A stretch of 64,000 nt of DNA from Kurthia sibirica (GCF_003143975.1 NZ_QFVR01000012.1:37016-101015), one strand, 5' to 3'. Positions 43,137 through 52,377 are shown, counted from the first letter of the stretch. Notes: a model not told the origin generated them from the sequence alone. Translations and numbers: made by a program.

Positions 43137-44189
43137 TTACTTGGGACTAACTATTATTTTCGCCTGACTTTTATCTACTAAAAGTAGTTCCAAGCCTTGT
43201 TCCACTAAATGAGCCAAAGTAATTTTCTTGGTAATTACTTTTTTAACATCCAATCTCCCAGATGCAATTAAGTCAATTACTTGTGGAAATTCATTGGCAT
43301 AGGCACAGCTAAAATTCAATGTTGTTTCTTTAATTAATGGCATGATAGCATTCATCGTTACATCAATTGGAATGACCGCTACAACCGTTACTGTACCACC
43401 TGCATCGATAGCATTCATCGCACTCGTAAATGTTGGTTGTGCGCCCGCAGCTTCAAAAGCAATATCCACTCCACTACCTGTTATACGCATTATTTTTTCA
43501 ACCGCATTTTCTTCTAACGGGTTAATCGTATATGTTGCACCAAGCTCTCGCGCCTTCTCAAGTCGCTCTTTAGAGAGATCGACGACAAATGTCGTTGTAG
43601 CACCAGCAGCCTGTGCCGCTAACAATGTTAATAAACCAATTGGTCCTGCACCAAAAACAGCTACAGTTTGCCCTACTTTCAAGCCACTTTTACGCACTGC
43701 ATGGAAAGCTACTGCAGTTGGTTCGACTAATGCGGCTTCTTCCAACGACATATTATCTGGAATTTTATGCATTCTTGATGCTTCCGTCACCGCAAATTCT
43801 GCGAAACCTCCATCTTTAGCAAGACCGAGAAATGCTCCTTGAGATACTGTACATAAATTATAGCTACCTTTTCTACAATGAATGCATTTACCACAATATA
43901 AAATAGGTTCTATCGTTACGCGATCTCCCACCATCACATTTGTCACATCTTCACCAATTTCCACGACAGTGCCTGCAAATTCATGGCCCAATACCAAAGG
44001 TGCTTGATCGCCTGTAAAAGCATGAGCTGCTTCGATAGGAATACCTGCACCATGATGATATGCATGTAAATCAGAGCCGCAAATACCTGTCTATTCCACT
44101 GCGACTTTTGCTAAACCCGTTGTTACTTGTGCTACCTCTACCTCTTCAATTCGAACATCTTTGGCATTGTATATTAACGCTGCTTTCAT
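43137..44189 (-). pseudogene. bdhA: 2,3-butanediol dehydrogenase-like gene with one premature stop
   Basis: Reading from ATG 44189 gives a 350-codon frame of the zinc alcohol dehydrogenase family with a single in-frame TAG at codon 33 (44093-44091). It lies between LAKVAVE and TGICGSDLHAYHH, where relatives have Trp (TGG). The rest is intact: catalytic Zn site CGSDLH and LGHEFAG, structural Zn cysteines CGKCIHCRKGSYNLC, and NAD site GAGPIGLLTL. Length and motifs fit BdhA/(R,R)-butanediol dehydrogenase, which interconverts acetoin and butanediol. As it stands only a truncated frame starting inside the protein could be made. One base change would restore it, so this is a recent loss or a sequence error. 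Confidence 0.85.
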
Positions 44190-44348
44190 CTATTCATCCC
44201 CTTTTGAATTAGAAAAAATTGTCACAATACTACTACTTTAGTATAGTCACATTATGCGTAACACTCAACGGAAAAGTACGATATATTGCTACATCAATAC
44301 ATACTATATGTTAGAATGACAATGATTCTAGAAAATGAGGTGATAAGC

Positions 44349-45404
44349 TTGGGCTTCTTACAATTAAATGCCATACACAAATCCTTTCATCGTGAAGCAA
44401 AGGTATTACATAATATCAGCTTAACGATAGAAGAAGGTGAATTTTTTGTTCTTGTCGGTCCTTCCGGTTCTGGAAAAAGCACCTTACTCAAAATAATAGC
44501 TGGTTTAGAAAAAATGGATGGTGGGCAAATTCTTTTGAATGGTGAGCGTATGGATACACGTTCACCAAGAGAAAGAAATCTCTCAATGGTTTTTCAAAAT
44601 TATGCACTCTATCCTCACCTAACCGTAGAAGATAATATTCTTTTTGGTCTAAAATGCAAGGGACTCGATCAAGAGCAACAGCAAAAACGACTGCAAGAAT
44701 GTATCACACTACTTGGGCTTGCACCTTATAGTAAACGAAAACCAAAAGAGCTCTCAGGAGGACAACGGCAGCGTGTAGCCTTAGCTAGATCAATCGTCAG
44801 TCATGCCCCTCTTTGCTTAATGGATGAACCTTTATCCAATCTTGACGCTAAGTTACGTGCGCAAATGCGTATAGAAATCAAACAATTACAACAGACTTTG
44901 GGATTAACAACAATCTATGTCACTCATGATCAAACAGAGGCAATGACTATGGGCGATCGTATCATGGTATTACATCAAGGTGACATTCAACAGATTGGTA
45001 CACCACTTGAATTGTATAATCAACCAACCAATCTTTTTGTCGCACAGTTCATCGGTTCGCCTACCATTAATAGCGCGCATGCTATTTTGAATGACCATAC
45101 ATTAATTATTGCAGGCTGTTATTCACTAACGGTGACTGAACAGCAATATGCTGCATTGCCTCAAGATACAGCACTGATCATCGGTATTCGTCCGGAACAA
45201 CTAACAATTGGTTGTGACTTTGAATTACCTATTGTTGCGCTGGAACAGCTTGGTCATGAAACGCATATTACGTTACAAATGAAAGAGCAAAGTTGGACGC
45301 TTACTTTACAAGGTCAACATCATTATCAGGTTGGTGAGTCCTTATCCCTCACAGCTACAACTATTCTTTTTTTTGATGCTCATACAACAAACTTCATTCG
45401 ATAA
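44349..45404 (+). CDS. ABC transporter ATP-binding protein, MsmX/UgpC type
   Basis: A 351-residue ATPase of the CUT1 sugar-importer group: Walker A GPSGSGKST, Q-loop VFQNYALYPHLTV, signature LSGGQRQR, Walker B LCLMDEPLSNLD, switch VTHDQTEAM, then the regulatory TOBE-type domain (IIGIRPEQLTIG). Start is a TTG at 44349 behind GAGGTG. It is an orphan with no permease or binding protein adjacent. In Bacillus such an ATPase (MsmX) serves several sugar importers. It lies next to the modA-modB block that lacks modC, so serving molybdate uptake is an alternative (inference). Confidence 0.85.
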   Translation: MGFLQLNAIHKSFHREAKVLHNISLTIEEGEFFVLVGPSGSGKSTLLKIIAGLEKMDGGQILLNGERMDTRSPRERNLSMVFQNYALYPHLTVEDNILFGLKCKGLDQEQQQKRLQECITLLGLAPYSKRKPKELSGGQRQRVALARSIVSHAPLCLMDEPLSNLDAKLRAQMRIEIKQLQQTLGLTTIYVTHDQTEAMTMGDRIMVLHQGDIQQIGTPLELYNQPTNLFVAQFIGSPTINSAHAILNDHTLIIAGCYSLTVTEQQYAALPQDTALIIGIRPEQLTIGCDFELPIVALEQLGHETHITLQMKEQSWTLTLQGQHHYQVGESLSLTATTILFFDAHTTNFIR

Positions 45405-45646
45405 AAAAGAGCCTGGGACAGAACAAAAATAGTATGTCTCCCATACGAATCATCAAATCAATGGAACGCACAGAAAACGACGCCTGCGGGAATAGCATGA
45501 GCTGAAAACTCCACAGGAACGTAATGATGAGGCGTTGGAAGCCATGTCCGCAGCAGAAATGGATTGAAATGAATAATCCCGTATGATTTCGAAAAATCAT
45601 ACGGGATTTTCTCTGTTGAAAACACGTTTGTCTCAGGCTCTTTTTT
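45403..45646. repeat. Dispersed repeat, copy 4
   Basis: It runs from AAAAAAGAGCCTGGGACAGA to TGTCTCAGGCTCTTTTTT and touches the stop codons of both convergent neighbours (45404 and 45645). It holds the 15-bp hairpin arms AATCCCGTATGATTT. The two poly-T ends make it a bidirectional terminator for the ATPase and the YvgK-like gene. Confidence 0.92.
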
Positions 45647-46574
45647 ATAAGGTTTCATAGATTACCTCACCCATCTGACTAATATTATAGCCTCCAAGTG
45701 CCTTCACTTCTTCTTGAAATAATCGTGACGTTAAGATCGATTTGACCTTATTTATTAATACTTCGTTAGCTGCTGTTTTAAACAAGACAATATCATAACG
45801 TTCTTCAACAAGTGGTATAAAATCAACATTGACGAGTTTAGCCGTTTGCTCGATTCCTACAGCAATTTGAGCATAGCCGCGCGCTACTATAGATGCTACG
45901 TCTAAATGACTCCTCTCTTCATCCTCATACCCCATAATAGTCGTACGAGGAATTTGATGAATACGCAGTTTTTCATCCAGTAAAGCGCGTGCACCCGAAC
46001 CCTTTTCTCGGTTGATTATACGTAAATGAGGTCGAGTAATGTCTTCAAATTTTTCAATGCCGAGAGGGTTACCTTTTTCAACATAAAAACCAGCACGTCG
46101 TGTTAATAAATTGATTAGAATATATGGATGACTAACGAATATTTTTTTCAAATAGGAAGTATTGTATTCACCCGTATCTCCATCGTACATATGCATACTC
46201 GCAATATCGCAGTCACCATTATACATCGCTAACACACCATTATAACTACCTTCATGTGAACGTAATATTTTAGCTTCCGTCTCTTTTTCAAGATATTTAC
46301 CTAAAACATCTAAAACGACGTCTTGCCCGCTAATAATTAGTTTTGAAGGGGCAGGTGAAGGAAGTATTTTCGATGTTTCTATACTTATTTTTTCATGACT
46401 GCCTGTTTTATTGCGGTTAATATACGCATGTAAATCCTCTTCATTTACACGCATTTGACGTCCTACCCTAAAAACAGCTAATTCCTTTTTTTTCACTAAA
46501 TCATATATAGTAAGTTTTGACACTTTTAATCGCTGCGCAACCTCTTCAATCGTATATGAATAATCCTGTGGCAT
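45645..46574 (-). CDS. Molybdate-responsive regulator, YvgK-like (HTH plus periplasmic-binding-like domain)
   Basis: A 309-residue protein: an N-terminal excisionase-type helix-turn-helix (YTIEEVAQRLKVSKLTIYDL, GRQMRVNEEDLHAYI, residues 6-55) and a C-terminal PBP-like domain (about 85-305, HEGSYNGVLAMYNGDCDIAS, INREKGSGARALLDEKL). This is the layout of Bacillus YvgK and the MopR-like regulators whose PBP domain binds molybdate or tungstate. GGAGGAG before ATG 46574 fixes the start. It is divergent to modA, with GTTATAAC repeats in between that are likely its operators. Confidence 0.82.
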   Translation of the reverse strand: MPQDYSYTIEEVAQRLKVSKLTIYDLVKKKELAVFRVGRQMRVNEEDLHAYINRNKTGSHEKISIETSKILPSPAPSKLIISGQDVVLDVLGKYLEKETEAKILRSHEGSYNGVLAMYNGDCDIASMHMYDGDTGEYNTSYLKKIFVSHPYILINLLTRRAGFYVEKGNPLGIEKFEDITRPHLRIINREKGSGARALLDEKLRIHQIPRTTIMGYEDEERSHLDVASIVARGYAQIAVGIEQTAKLVNVDFIPLVEERYDIVLFKTAANEVLINKVKSILTSRLFQEEVKALGGYNISQMGEVIYETL

Positions 46575-46660
46575 GTCTAACTCTCCTCCCATGCTGCTCT
46601 TTATAATTCTACCGTATTTATAAAAAATATGGCAAAAAGAAATCTTTTTTATATTTTTTC

Positions 46661-46709
46661 TTTCCTTTTTTGTTATAACTAATTATAATTGGTTATGTCT
46701 TGTTATAAC
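46661..46709 (+). promoter_or_regulatory. modA promoter with two GTTATAAC operator candidates
   Basis: TATAAT (46684-46689) is a perfect -10. Two identical 10-mers TTGTTATAAC at 46670-46679 and 46700-46709, exactly 30 bp apart (three helical turns), flank it, and GGTTAT (46690-46695) between them is a third half-site. This fits a repressor such as the divergent YvgK-like protein. Confidence 0.6.
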
Positions 46710-46735
46710 GAGCTATAAAAGGAGTTCGAATTTCA

Positions 46736-47527
46736 TTGAAAAAGATTTATAGTTTATTAGGAATGAGCTTCTTATTTATGATGATCCTTACAGGATGTAC
46801 AAGTAATGATGCTTCGAAAGAATCTTCAAAAAAGCACACGACTGAATTAACGATTTCAGCAGCTGCAAGCTTGCAGGATTCTTTAGTGGACCTTCAAACG
46901 ATTTATAAAAAGGAACACGCAGATGTTACATTACAATTCAATTTCGGCGGGTCAGGTGCATTACAACAACAGATTTCACAGGGTGCACCAGTAGATTTAT
47001 TTTTCTCTGCTGCTCAAAATCAGTTCGACGCCCTAATCAAAGATGAGTTGATTGAAAAAAAACATGGCATTGATCTTTTATCAAATGAGCTTGTATTAGT
47101 CGTTCCAAAAGACAATGAAAAAAAAATACATGCATTTAAAGATGTAACAAAAGCTTCAAAAATTGCACTTGGCACACCTGAAGTAGTACCAGCAGGTCAA
47201 TATGGTCTTGAAACATTAAAAAAATTGAAGTTATGGACCACGCTTGAAGCAAAAACTGTCTACGCTAAAGACGTTCGACAAGTTTTAACATATGTTGAAA
47301 CAGGTAATGTTGATGCAGGAATTGTTTATAAAACAGATGCCCTAACAACCAACAAAGCGACGATTATAGCTACAGCAAAAAGTGAGTGGCACACGCCTAT
47401 TATTTATCCAGTAGGCATTATTAAAGATAGTAAGCATATGGAAGAAGCGCAAGCATTTTATGCGTTTTTACAGAGTGAAAAAGCGATGAAAGTATTTGAA
47501 AAATACGGTTTTAAAGGAGCAAATTAA
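46736..47527 (+). CDS. modA: Molybdate ABC transporter substrate-binding lipoprotein ModA
   Basis: A 263-residue lipoprotein with TTG start (site AAAGGAG). The signal ends at the lipobox LTGC-T, so Cys21 is lipidated. The mature protein has the ModA features LTISAAASLQDSLVDLQ, FNFGGSGALQQQISQGAPVD and ALGTPEVVPAGQYGLE, where the serines and the VPAGQY region coordinate molybdate or tungstate. It delivers the oxyanion to ModB, encoded next (3-bp gap). Confidence 0.95.
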   Translation: MKKIYSLLGMSFLFMMILTGCTSNDASKESSKKHTTELTISAAASLQDSLVDLQTIYKKEHADVTLQFNFGGSGALQQQISQGAPVDLFFSAAQNQFDALIKDELIEKKHGIDLLSNELVLVVPKDNEKKIHAFKDVTKASKIALGTPEVVPAGQYGLETLKKLKLWTTLEAKTVYAKDVRQVLTYVETGNVDAGIVYKTDALTTNKATIIATAKSEWHTPIIYPVGIIKDSKHMEEAQAFYAFLQSEKAMKVFEKYGFKGAN

Positions 47528-47530
47528 TCT

Positions 47531-48187
47531 ATGAGTACCGAATTTTGGACTCCTCTTAAACTATCGATCGAAACCGCATTTGTAGCAGGAATCATCGTCT
47601 TAGTTGTCGGCATTCTATTAGGCAAATGGATGGCAAAAAGACAGTTCAAAGGGAAGCTTTTATTCGAAACAGTACTTTTATTACCGCTCGTATTACCGCC
47701 CACTGTCGTAGGATTTTTACTCATTATACTCTTTGGGAAAAACAGCTTTGCTGGCGATTTCATCGTGTGGTTATTCCATGCCCCCATCATGTTCACATGG
47801 TGGGCAGCTGTTATCGCATCGATTGTTGTCGCCTTCCCACTTATGTATCAATCAACCAAAACAGGGTTCGAAGGTGTTGATGAAGATATCGAAAACGCTG
47901 CGCGCATTGACGGCGCAAAAGAGTGGCAGGTCTTTTTCTTCATCTCCATTCCCCTAGCATCAAAAGCGATTATATCCGGTGCCATTTTGAGCTTCACCCG
48001 TGCACTTGGTGAATTCGGTGCAACGCTCATGTTTGCAGGAAATTTACCAGGGAAAACACAAACTGCGCCCCTCGCTATTTACATGGCTATTGACTCCGGT
48101 AATATGACGCTCGCTTGGTCGTTGGTCATTAGTATGATTGCCATTTCCTTCATTATGTTATTACTCGTCCATCTTATAAAAATGTGA
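47531..48187 (+). CDS. modB: Molybdate ABC transporter permease ModB
   Basis: A 218-residue permease with five membrane segments and the EAA loop EDIENAARIDGAKEWQVFFFISIPLA near residues 117-142, which contacts the ATPase. The motif LPLVLPPTVVGFLLI is typical of ModB. A modC gene does not follow; a terminator does. In B. subtilis the yvgL-yvgM pair likewise lacks a modC neighbour, so an ATPase encoded elsewhere must serve it. Confidence 0.95.
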   Translation: MSTEFWTPLKLSIETAFVAGIIVLVVGILLGKWMAKRQFKGKLLFETVLLLPLVLPPTVVGFLLIILFGKNSFAGDFIVWLFHAPIMFTWWAAVIASIVVAFPLMYQSTKTGFEGVDEDIENAARIDGAKEWQVFFFISIPLASKAIISGAILSFTRALGEFGATLMFAGNLPGKTQTAPLAIYMAIDSGNMTLAWSLVISMIAISFIMLLLVHLIKM

Positions 48188-48243
48188 CAAGAAAAAGTTA
48201 CCTGTCCAAAAACAAGCAATCATCTAAATTTGAGATAAAACAA

Positions 48244-48275
48244 AAAAACTCCTGTCTATTTGGCAGGAGTTTTAA
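48244..48275. terminator. Bidirectional terminator between modB and moaD
   Basis: AAAACTCCTG pairs with CAGGAGTTTT, with A/T tails on both sides. The convergent genes end at 48187 and 48281. Confidence 0.85.
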
Positions 48276-48280
48276 TACTA

Positions 48281-48514
48281 TTAACCACCGCTAATAGGTG
48301 GAATGAAGGCAATCGTATCTCCTTCTTTAACAATTGTATCATCGGTTGCAAATTCCTCATTGACTGCAGACATGACCTGCGCTAATGACATCAATGGATA
48401 TTCTATCATCAACCACTTTTTCACATCAGCCACACATTGATTTGCAAGTGGTGCAGATAATTTTTGTTTCCCCATCACTTCTTGAAGATGAGCGAAAAAG
48501 AAAATTTCAATCAT
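48281..48514 (-). CDS. moaD: Molybdopterin synthase small subunit MoaD
   Basis: A 77-residue ubiquitin-like sulfur carrier ending in ...FIPPISGG. The C-terminal Gly-Gly is adenylated by MoeB and then thiocarboxylated, and the protein donates sulfur to precursor Z in complex with MoaE, encoded 3 bp upstream. Last gene of the moeB-moeA-mobB-moaE-moaD operon. Confidence 0.95.
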   Translation of the reverse strand: MIEIFFFAHLQEVMGKQKLSAPLANQCVADVKKWLMIEYPLMSLAQVMSAVNEEFATDDTIVKEGDTIAFIPPISGG

Positions 48515-48517
48515 TGC

Positions 48518-48985
48518 TTATTCCTCCTCTCTCTTTGGTTTACCTTGTGGATAGGGAATATTCTCCAACTGATCGCCAATCCAAGCAGTTCCATCTTCCC
48601 AATATTCCTTTTTCCAAATAGGAACAATTTGTTTAATTCTTTCAATAGCAAACTCATTTGCTTCATAGGCTACTTTTCGATGTGGCGAAGAAACAGCGAT
48701 CACCACCGCAATATCTGAAATGGCCAGATGACCAACGCGATGTGTAATAGCTAGTAAAACATCCGGCCATTTCACGAGAATTTCTTGTTCAATCTGTTCG
48801 AACATTTTCACTGCCATTGGTGCATAGGCTTCATATTGTAAGGATAATGTTTTTTTGCTCTTTGTCATTTCGCGTACCGTACCGATAAATAACGTGAGCG
48901 CACCGGCATTACGACTCATCACTTTTTGACGCATTTGCTCTACATCAATTGCCTCATCGACAATTTCAAATTTATTGTGCTGCAT
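48518..48985 (-). CDS. moaE: Molybdopterin synthase catalytic subunit MoaE
   Basis: A 155-residue protein. Family features are GALTLFIGTVREMTKSKK, LQYEAYAPMAVKMFEQIE, ITHRVGHLAISD and the C-terminal IPIWKKEYWEDG, which includes the catalytic Lys. It converts precursor Z to molybdopterin with sulfur from MoaD. The ATG at 48985 lies within the end of mobB (14-bp overlap); 38 codons of upstream in-frame sequence overlap mobB and are not used. Confidence 0.95.
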   Translation of the reverse strand: MQHNKFEIVDEAIDVEQMRQKVMSRNAGALTLFIGTVREMTKSKKTLSLQYEAYAPMAVKMFEQIEQEILVKWPDVLLAITHRVGHLAISDIAVVIAVSSPHRKVAYEANEFAIERIKQIVPIWKKEYWEDGTAWIGDQLENIPYPQGKPKREEE

Positions 48986-49499
48986 GATTCTGCCCCATTT
49001 CCTTACGTAAAAACGCCATATATTGTTGTGAATCATCGATTGAAAAAGCGGGGAATTGCGTACAAGCTGGTCCAGTGTAGGTTGGCCAATACAAAACACA
49101 TATAATATTTTCTAAACTCTTTAATAAAGAGAAATCTTCCTCTAATTGTAAAATTACAATTTTAGGGAATTTTTCTTTTTTATATCCCTCTACTAAGACA
49201 AGATCGATATCAAAATTTTCATAAATAGCTAATATAGTAGCAAGCGACCATTCCTGCTGGTGAATACTCATCCTTAGCATACCGTCGCCCTCAACCGCTG
49301 TGATTATCGCACCCGCTTTTTCATGACGCGCACTATCCTTTGATTGATCATTATTTGGCATCCCACCATGCCCATGATGTTTGATTGCTGCGACGCGATA
49401 GCCGTCTTTTTCAGCTTGTATAATTAACTGCTCCATCAATGTCGTTTTACCGCTATTTTGATAACCTACAACTTGGAGTACTTTGTGATATTGTCCCAT
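48972..49499 (-). CDS. mobB: Molybdopterin-guanine dinucleotide biosynthesis protein MobB
   Basis: A 175-residue P-loop protein with Walker A VVGYQNSGKTTLMEQL and the family histidines in VAAIKHHGHGGMPNNDQSKD. It binds GTP and helps MobA attach GMP to molybdopterin. Its 5' end overlaps moeA by 34 bp and its 3' end overlaps moaE by 14 bp. Start ATG 49499 follows AAGGAAG; the ATG/GTG two codons upstream is less well placed. Confidence 0.93.
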   Translation of the reverse strand: MGQYHKVLQVVGYQNSGKTTLMEQLIIQAEKDGYRVAAIKHHGHGGMPNNDQSKDSARHEKAGAIITAVEGDGMLRMSIHQQEWSLATILAIYENFDIDLVLVEGYKKEKFPKIVILQLEEDFSLLKSLENIICVLYWPTYTGPACTQFPAFSIDDSQQYMAFLRKEMGQNHAAQ

Positions 49500-50758
49500 G
49501 GCCACTCACTTCCTTGTAAATCATCTAGTAATAATACATCAACTAACATCTCTTTTTCGTAACCTCTTGAACCACCTGGTAAAACAATGAAAGCATCTGC
49601 TGTTGCCAAAGAAGATACAGCACTCGATTTATTAAAACCGGATGGCGTCGCAATAAGTTGACCATTAGCAAAATGAATAGTCGCACGTACGAAGCGCGTA
49701 AATGGATTAGCTTTCGTAAAATCTTCACCTAGTAGCGCTTTTTCTTTTCGTAAATGTGGCTTTGCACTGCCCAATATACGACGAATAATTGGTTTTACAA
49801 ATAATTCAAATCCTACATAACAAGCTGATGGATTACCCGATAATCCAAATAATAGTTGACCATTTAGTGCTGCAACCGTCGTTACGCTGCCAGGTCTCAT
49901 CGCCACTTTATTGAATAATACTTCCGCTTCAAGCGCTGCATAAATTGCTGGTAGGTGGTCGAAATCTCCAACAGATACGCCCCCTGTTGTAATCAGTAAA
50001 TCTACTTCTGACAATGCTTCCTTTACCACATCGATACAAACAGCTAAATCATCACTAAATTTACCAAAATATTTTACCGTAGCACCTGCACGTTCGATTT
50101 GTGCCATTGTCATATAGGCATTACTATTGCGAATTTTCCCTGGAACTAGGGCTTCATTAGGTTCTAACAATTCACTTCCTGTCGCGATGATGCCGACGAT
50201 TGGCTTACGAAATACCGGTACCTCTGCATAACCAAATGTGGCAAGTAAAGCGACTATTCCTGGGTTAATAGACTGCCCCTTCTCAATAAGTATGTCACCT
50301 TTTTTTACATCTTCACCTTGATAGGATATATTCGTTCCGGTTGTATATGGTCGTTTAATAGACATGAATGCTTGTCCATCAACTTCTTCATTCATCGTCA
50401 ATTCCAACATAACTACTGCATCACAGCCCAATGGAATTGGGGCACCTGTCATAATTCGCACCGCTTCAAATGCTTGGACTCTTTCTTCAAAGACAAAACC
50501 TGCACCAATTGTACCAACAACTTTAAATCGCACAGCCTGTTCGGCACTTGCTGACTGACTATCCATCGCACGAATGGCAAAACCATCGTATGGAGAACGA
50601 TTAAATGGTGGAACATCTTGATCTGCTGCGATATCCTGTGCTAAAAACCTTGTATAAGCTGATTCTAAACTAACATATTCTTCCGGTCCTTCACTAGCAT
50701 AATTCATAATATGTTGCACTGCCTGTGAAACAGCCAGAGGGATTCTTTTTTCTACCAT
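49466..50758 (-). CDS. moeA: Molybdopterin molybdenumtransferase MoeA
   Basis: A 430-residue enzyme. The first domain includes VPPFNRSPYDGFAIRAMD, the MoCF domain has LLITTGGVSVGDFDHLPAIY and LFGLSGNPSACYVGFELF, and the C-terminal domain ends with ADAFIVLPGGSRGYEKEMLVDVLLL. These are diagnostic of MoeA, which inserts molybdate into adenylated molybdopterin. GGAGTG before ATG 50758 fixes the start; moeB ends 11 bp upstream. Confidence 0.96.
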   Translation of the reverse strand: MVEKRIPLAVSQAVQHIMNYASEGPEEYVSLESAYTRFLAQDIAADQDVPPFNRSPYDGFAIRAMDSQSASAEQAVRFKVVGTIGAGFVFEERVQAFEAVRIMTGAPIPLGCDAVVMLELTMNEEVDGQAFMSIKRPYTTGTNISYQGEDVKKGDILIEKGQSINPGIVALLATFGYAEVPVFRKPIVGIIATGSELLEPNEALVPGKIRNSNAYMTMAQIERAGATVKYFGKFSDDLAVCIDVVKEALSEVDLLITTGGVSVGDFDHLPAIYAALEAEVLFNKVAMRPGSVTTVAALNGQLLFGLSGNPSACYVGFELFVKPIIRRILGSAKPHLRKEKALLGEDFTKANPFTRFVRATIHFANGQLIATPSGFNKSSAVSSLATADAFIVLPGGSRGYEKEMLVDVLLLDDLQGSEWPWDNITKYSKL

Positions 50759-50769
50759 ATTCAACACTC

Positions 50770-51786
50770 CTATCCTAATAACTGATAATAGATTTTTTTT
50801 GCTTGTTGCTCGTCTCGTATACCATGTATAACAACACGTCCATCTTGGAAAAGAACAAAACGGTACTCCGGCACTTCATAAGACAATAAATAAGCATTAC
50901 TTTGAACATGACCATGTTGCTGAAGCTGTTGGACCAATTCAGAAAAATTGTACTGAATTGCTTTCGGTGGTCTAATTTGCACAGCATCTCTACCGCATAA
51001 TACATCAAGTTTTGTTTGGTTTTCGTATGCTAAATAAGGATGTATCGCCTGCTCACCGCAGCATGGGCACTGCATTTTTCGCATCTTTCCAACATCGATG
51101 TCCATATTCTGATTTTGCCAAACATCAAAAGTTTTATATTTCCGATTTACAGCTTCTTTATTATTCGTTACTAATTTCAAGGCTTCTGCTACTTGGTAAG
51201 CTGCAACAATTTGAACAGCTGGACTAATAATGCCCGCTGTATCGCAAGTTAACGTTGAAGTTGGTATAACATCAAGTAAGCAATGGAAACAAGGTGTCTC
51301 TCCGGGAATAATTGTATACACTGCACCATAACTACTCACACATGAACCATACACCCATGGGATTTTATATTTTGTACTTATATCGTTGATGATAAAACGA
51401 ATATCAAAATTATCCGTAGCATCAATCATAACATCCACTGTCTCTAGAAGTAGTAGCAACTCGGGGCTCGATGCATCTAAAATATGAGCATCAATTATTA
51501 CTTGTGAGTTAATAGCTTGTAGACGTGCTTTTGCTGCAATCACTTTTGGTAGTTTTTCATGTGCATCTGCTTCTGTATAGAGTTGTTGCCTCTGTAAATT
51601 ACTCCACTCTACATAATCGCGATCAACAATTGTTAATCGACCGATACCTGCTCTTACTAGTGCTTCTGCGCTAGCACTGCCTAGCGCGCCAACACCAATA
51701 ATGAGGACATGTTTTTGTTGCAATAATTGTTGTCCATTCATGCCAATTGGACGAAATAGTTGCTGTCTCGAATAACGATCCTCCAT
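50770..51786 (-). CDS. moeB: Molybdopterin-synthase adenylyltransferase MoeB (ThiF family)
   Basis: A 338-residue E1-like enzyme. It has the ATP site IIGVGALGSASAEALVRAG, the arginine finger region WSNLQRQQLY, DATDNFDIRFIIND and a zinc pair (CPCC near residue 229, partner HC/CxxxxD regions). It adenylates the C-terminus of MoaD. The C-terminal 90 residues (VLCGRDAVQIRPPKAIQYNF, YRFVLFQDGRVVIHGIRDE) form an extra domain typical of Bacillus MoeB. The ThiF role in thiamine synthesis is an alternative, but the Mo context decides. First gene of the minus-strand operon. Confidence 0.93.
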   Translation of the reverse strand: MEDRYSRQQLFRPIGMNGQQLLQQKHVLIIGVGALGSASAEALVRAGIGRLTIVDRDYVEWSNLQRQQLYTEADAHEKLPKVIAAKARLQAINSQVIIDAHILDASSPELLLLLETVDVMIDATDNFDIRFIINDISTKYKIPWVYGSCVSSYGAVYTIIPGETPCFHCLLDVIPTSTLTCDTAGIISPAVQIVAAYQVAEALKLVTNNKEAVNRKYKTFDVWQNQNMDIDVGKMRKMQCPCCGEQAIHPYLAYENQTKLDVLCGRDAVQIRPPKAIQYNFSELVQQLQQHGHVQSNAYLLSYEVPEYRFVLFQDGRVVIHGIRDEQQAKKIYYQLLG

Positions 51787-51820
51787 TGATGTTCTCCACC
51801 CTTCTTTTTGTTATTTTAAT

Positions 51821-51848
51821 TTGACGTTTGGATTTATAGCTTTATAAT
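51821..51848 (+). promoter_or_regulatory. Promoter of moaB-mobA-moaC
   Basis: TTGACG (51821-51826), 16 bp, TATAAT (51843-51848), 32 bp before the moaB start. A strong sigma-A match within the 93-bp divergent gap to moeB. Confidence 0.7.
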
Positions 51849-51879
51849 AAAACTCACTATACTAGTAAGGAGGCTATTA

Positions 51880-52377
51880 ATGATGCACCCGACACATAAT
51901 GAGCATGCAATTTCTGCTGCCATTTTAACGGTTAGTGATACGCGAACCGAAAAAACAGATAGCAGTGGTCTGTACATTCATGAAGCTTTATCTGCTGCCT
52001 CTTTTTCAATTCAAGCTTATCTGATTGAAAAGGATGAACCACTTCGGTTAATCGAACATATAAAAAAATGGTGCCAAAATCCCTCAATCAATACGATTAT
52101 CGTCACTGGCGGTAGTGGATTTTCACCACGAGATCAAAGTTTTGAAGCACTGACACCGTTATTTGAAAAAGAAATGACAGGCTTTGGCGAACTCTTTCGC
52201 TCTTTAAGTTATGATGCCATTGGTCCAAAGGCGATGTTCAGTCGTGCAACAGCTGGTTGTCGTCAACAAACTGCTATTTATCTCATCCCTGGTTCTAAAA
52301 ATGCCGTTACTTTGGCGATGAAACAATTGATTATACCAACCGTCCAACATTTTGTTGGGGAATTGAATCGCCCATGA
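51880..52377 (+). CDS. moaB: Molybdenum cofactor biosynthesis protein MoaB/MogA family
   Basis: A 165-residue MoCF-fold protein: AILTVSDTRTEKTDSSGLYI, TIIVTGGSGFSPRDQSFEAL, and IYLIPGSKNAVTLAMKQLI. This matches MoaB/MogA, which adenylates molybdopterin before molybdenum insertion by MoeA. The ribosome site AAGGAGG and two adjacent ATG codons mark the start. Its stop overlaps mobA by 4 bp. First gene of the plus-strand trio. Confidence 0.93.
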   Translation: MMHPTHNEHAISAAILTVSDTRTEKTDSSGLYIHEALSAASFSIQAYLIEKDEPLRLIEHIKKWCQNPSINTIIVTGGSGFSPRDQSFEALTPLFEKEMTGFGELFRSLSYDAIGPKAMFSRATAGCRQQTAIYLIPGSKNAVTLAMKQLIIPTVQHFVGELNRP

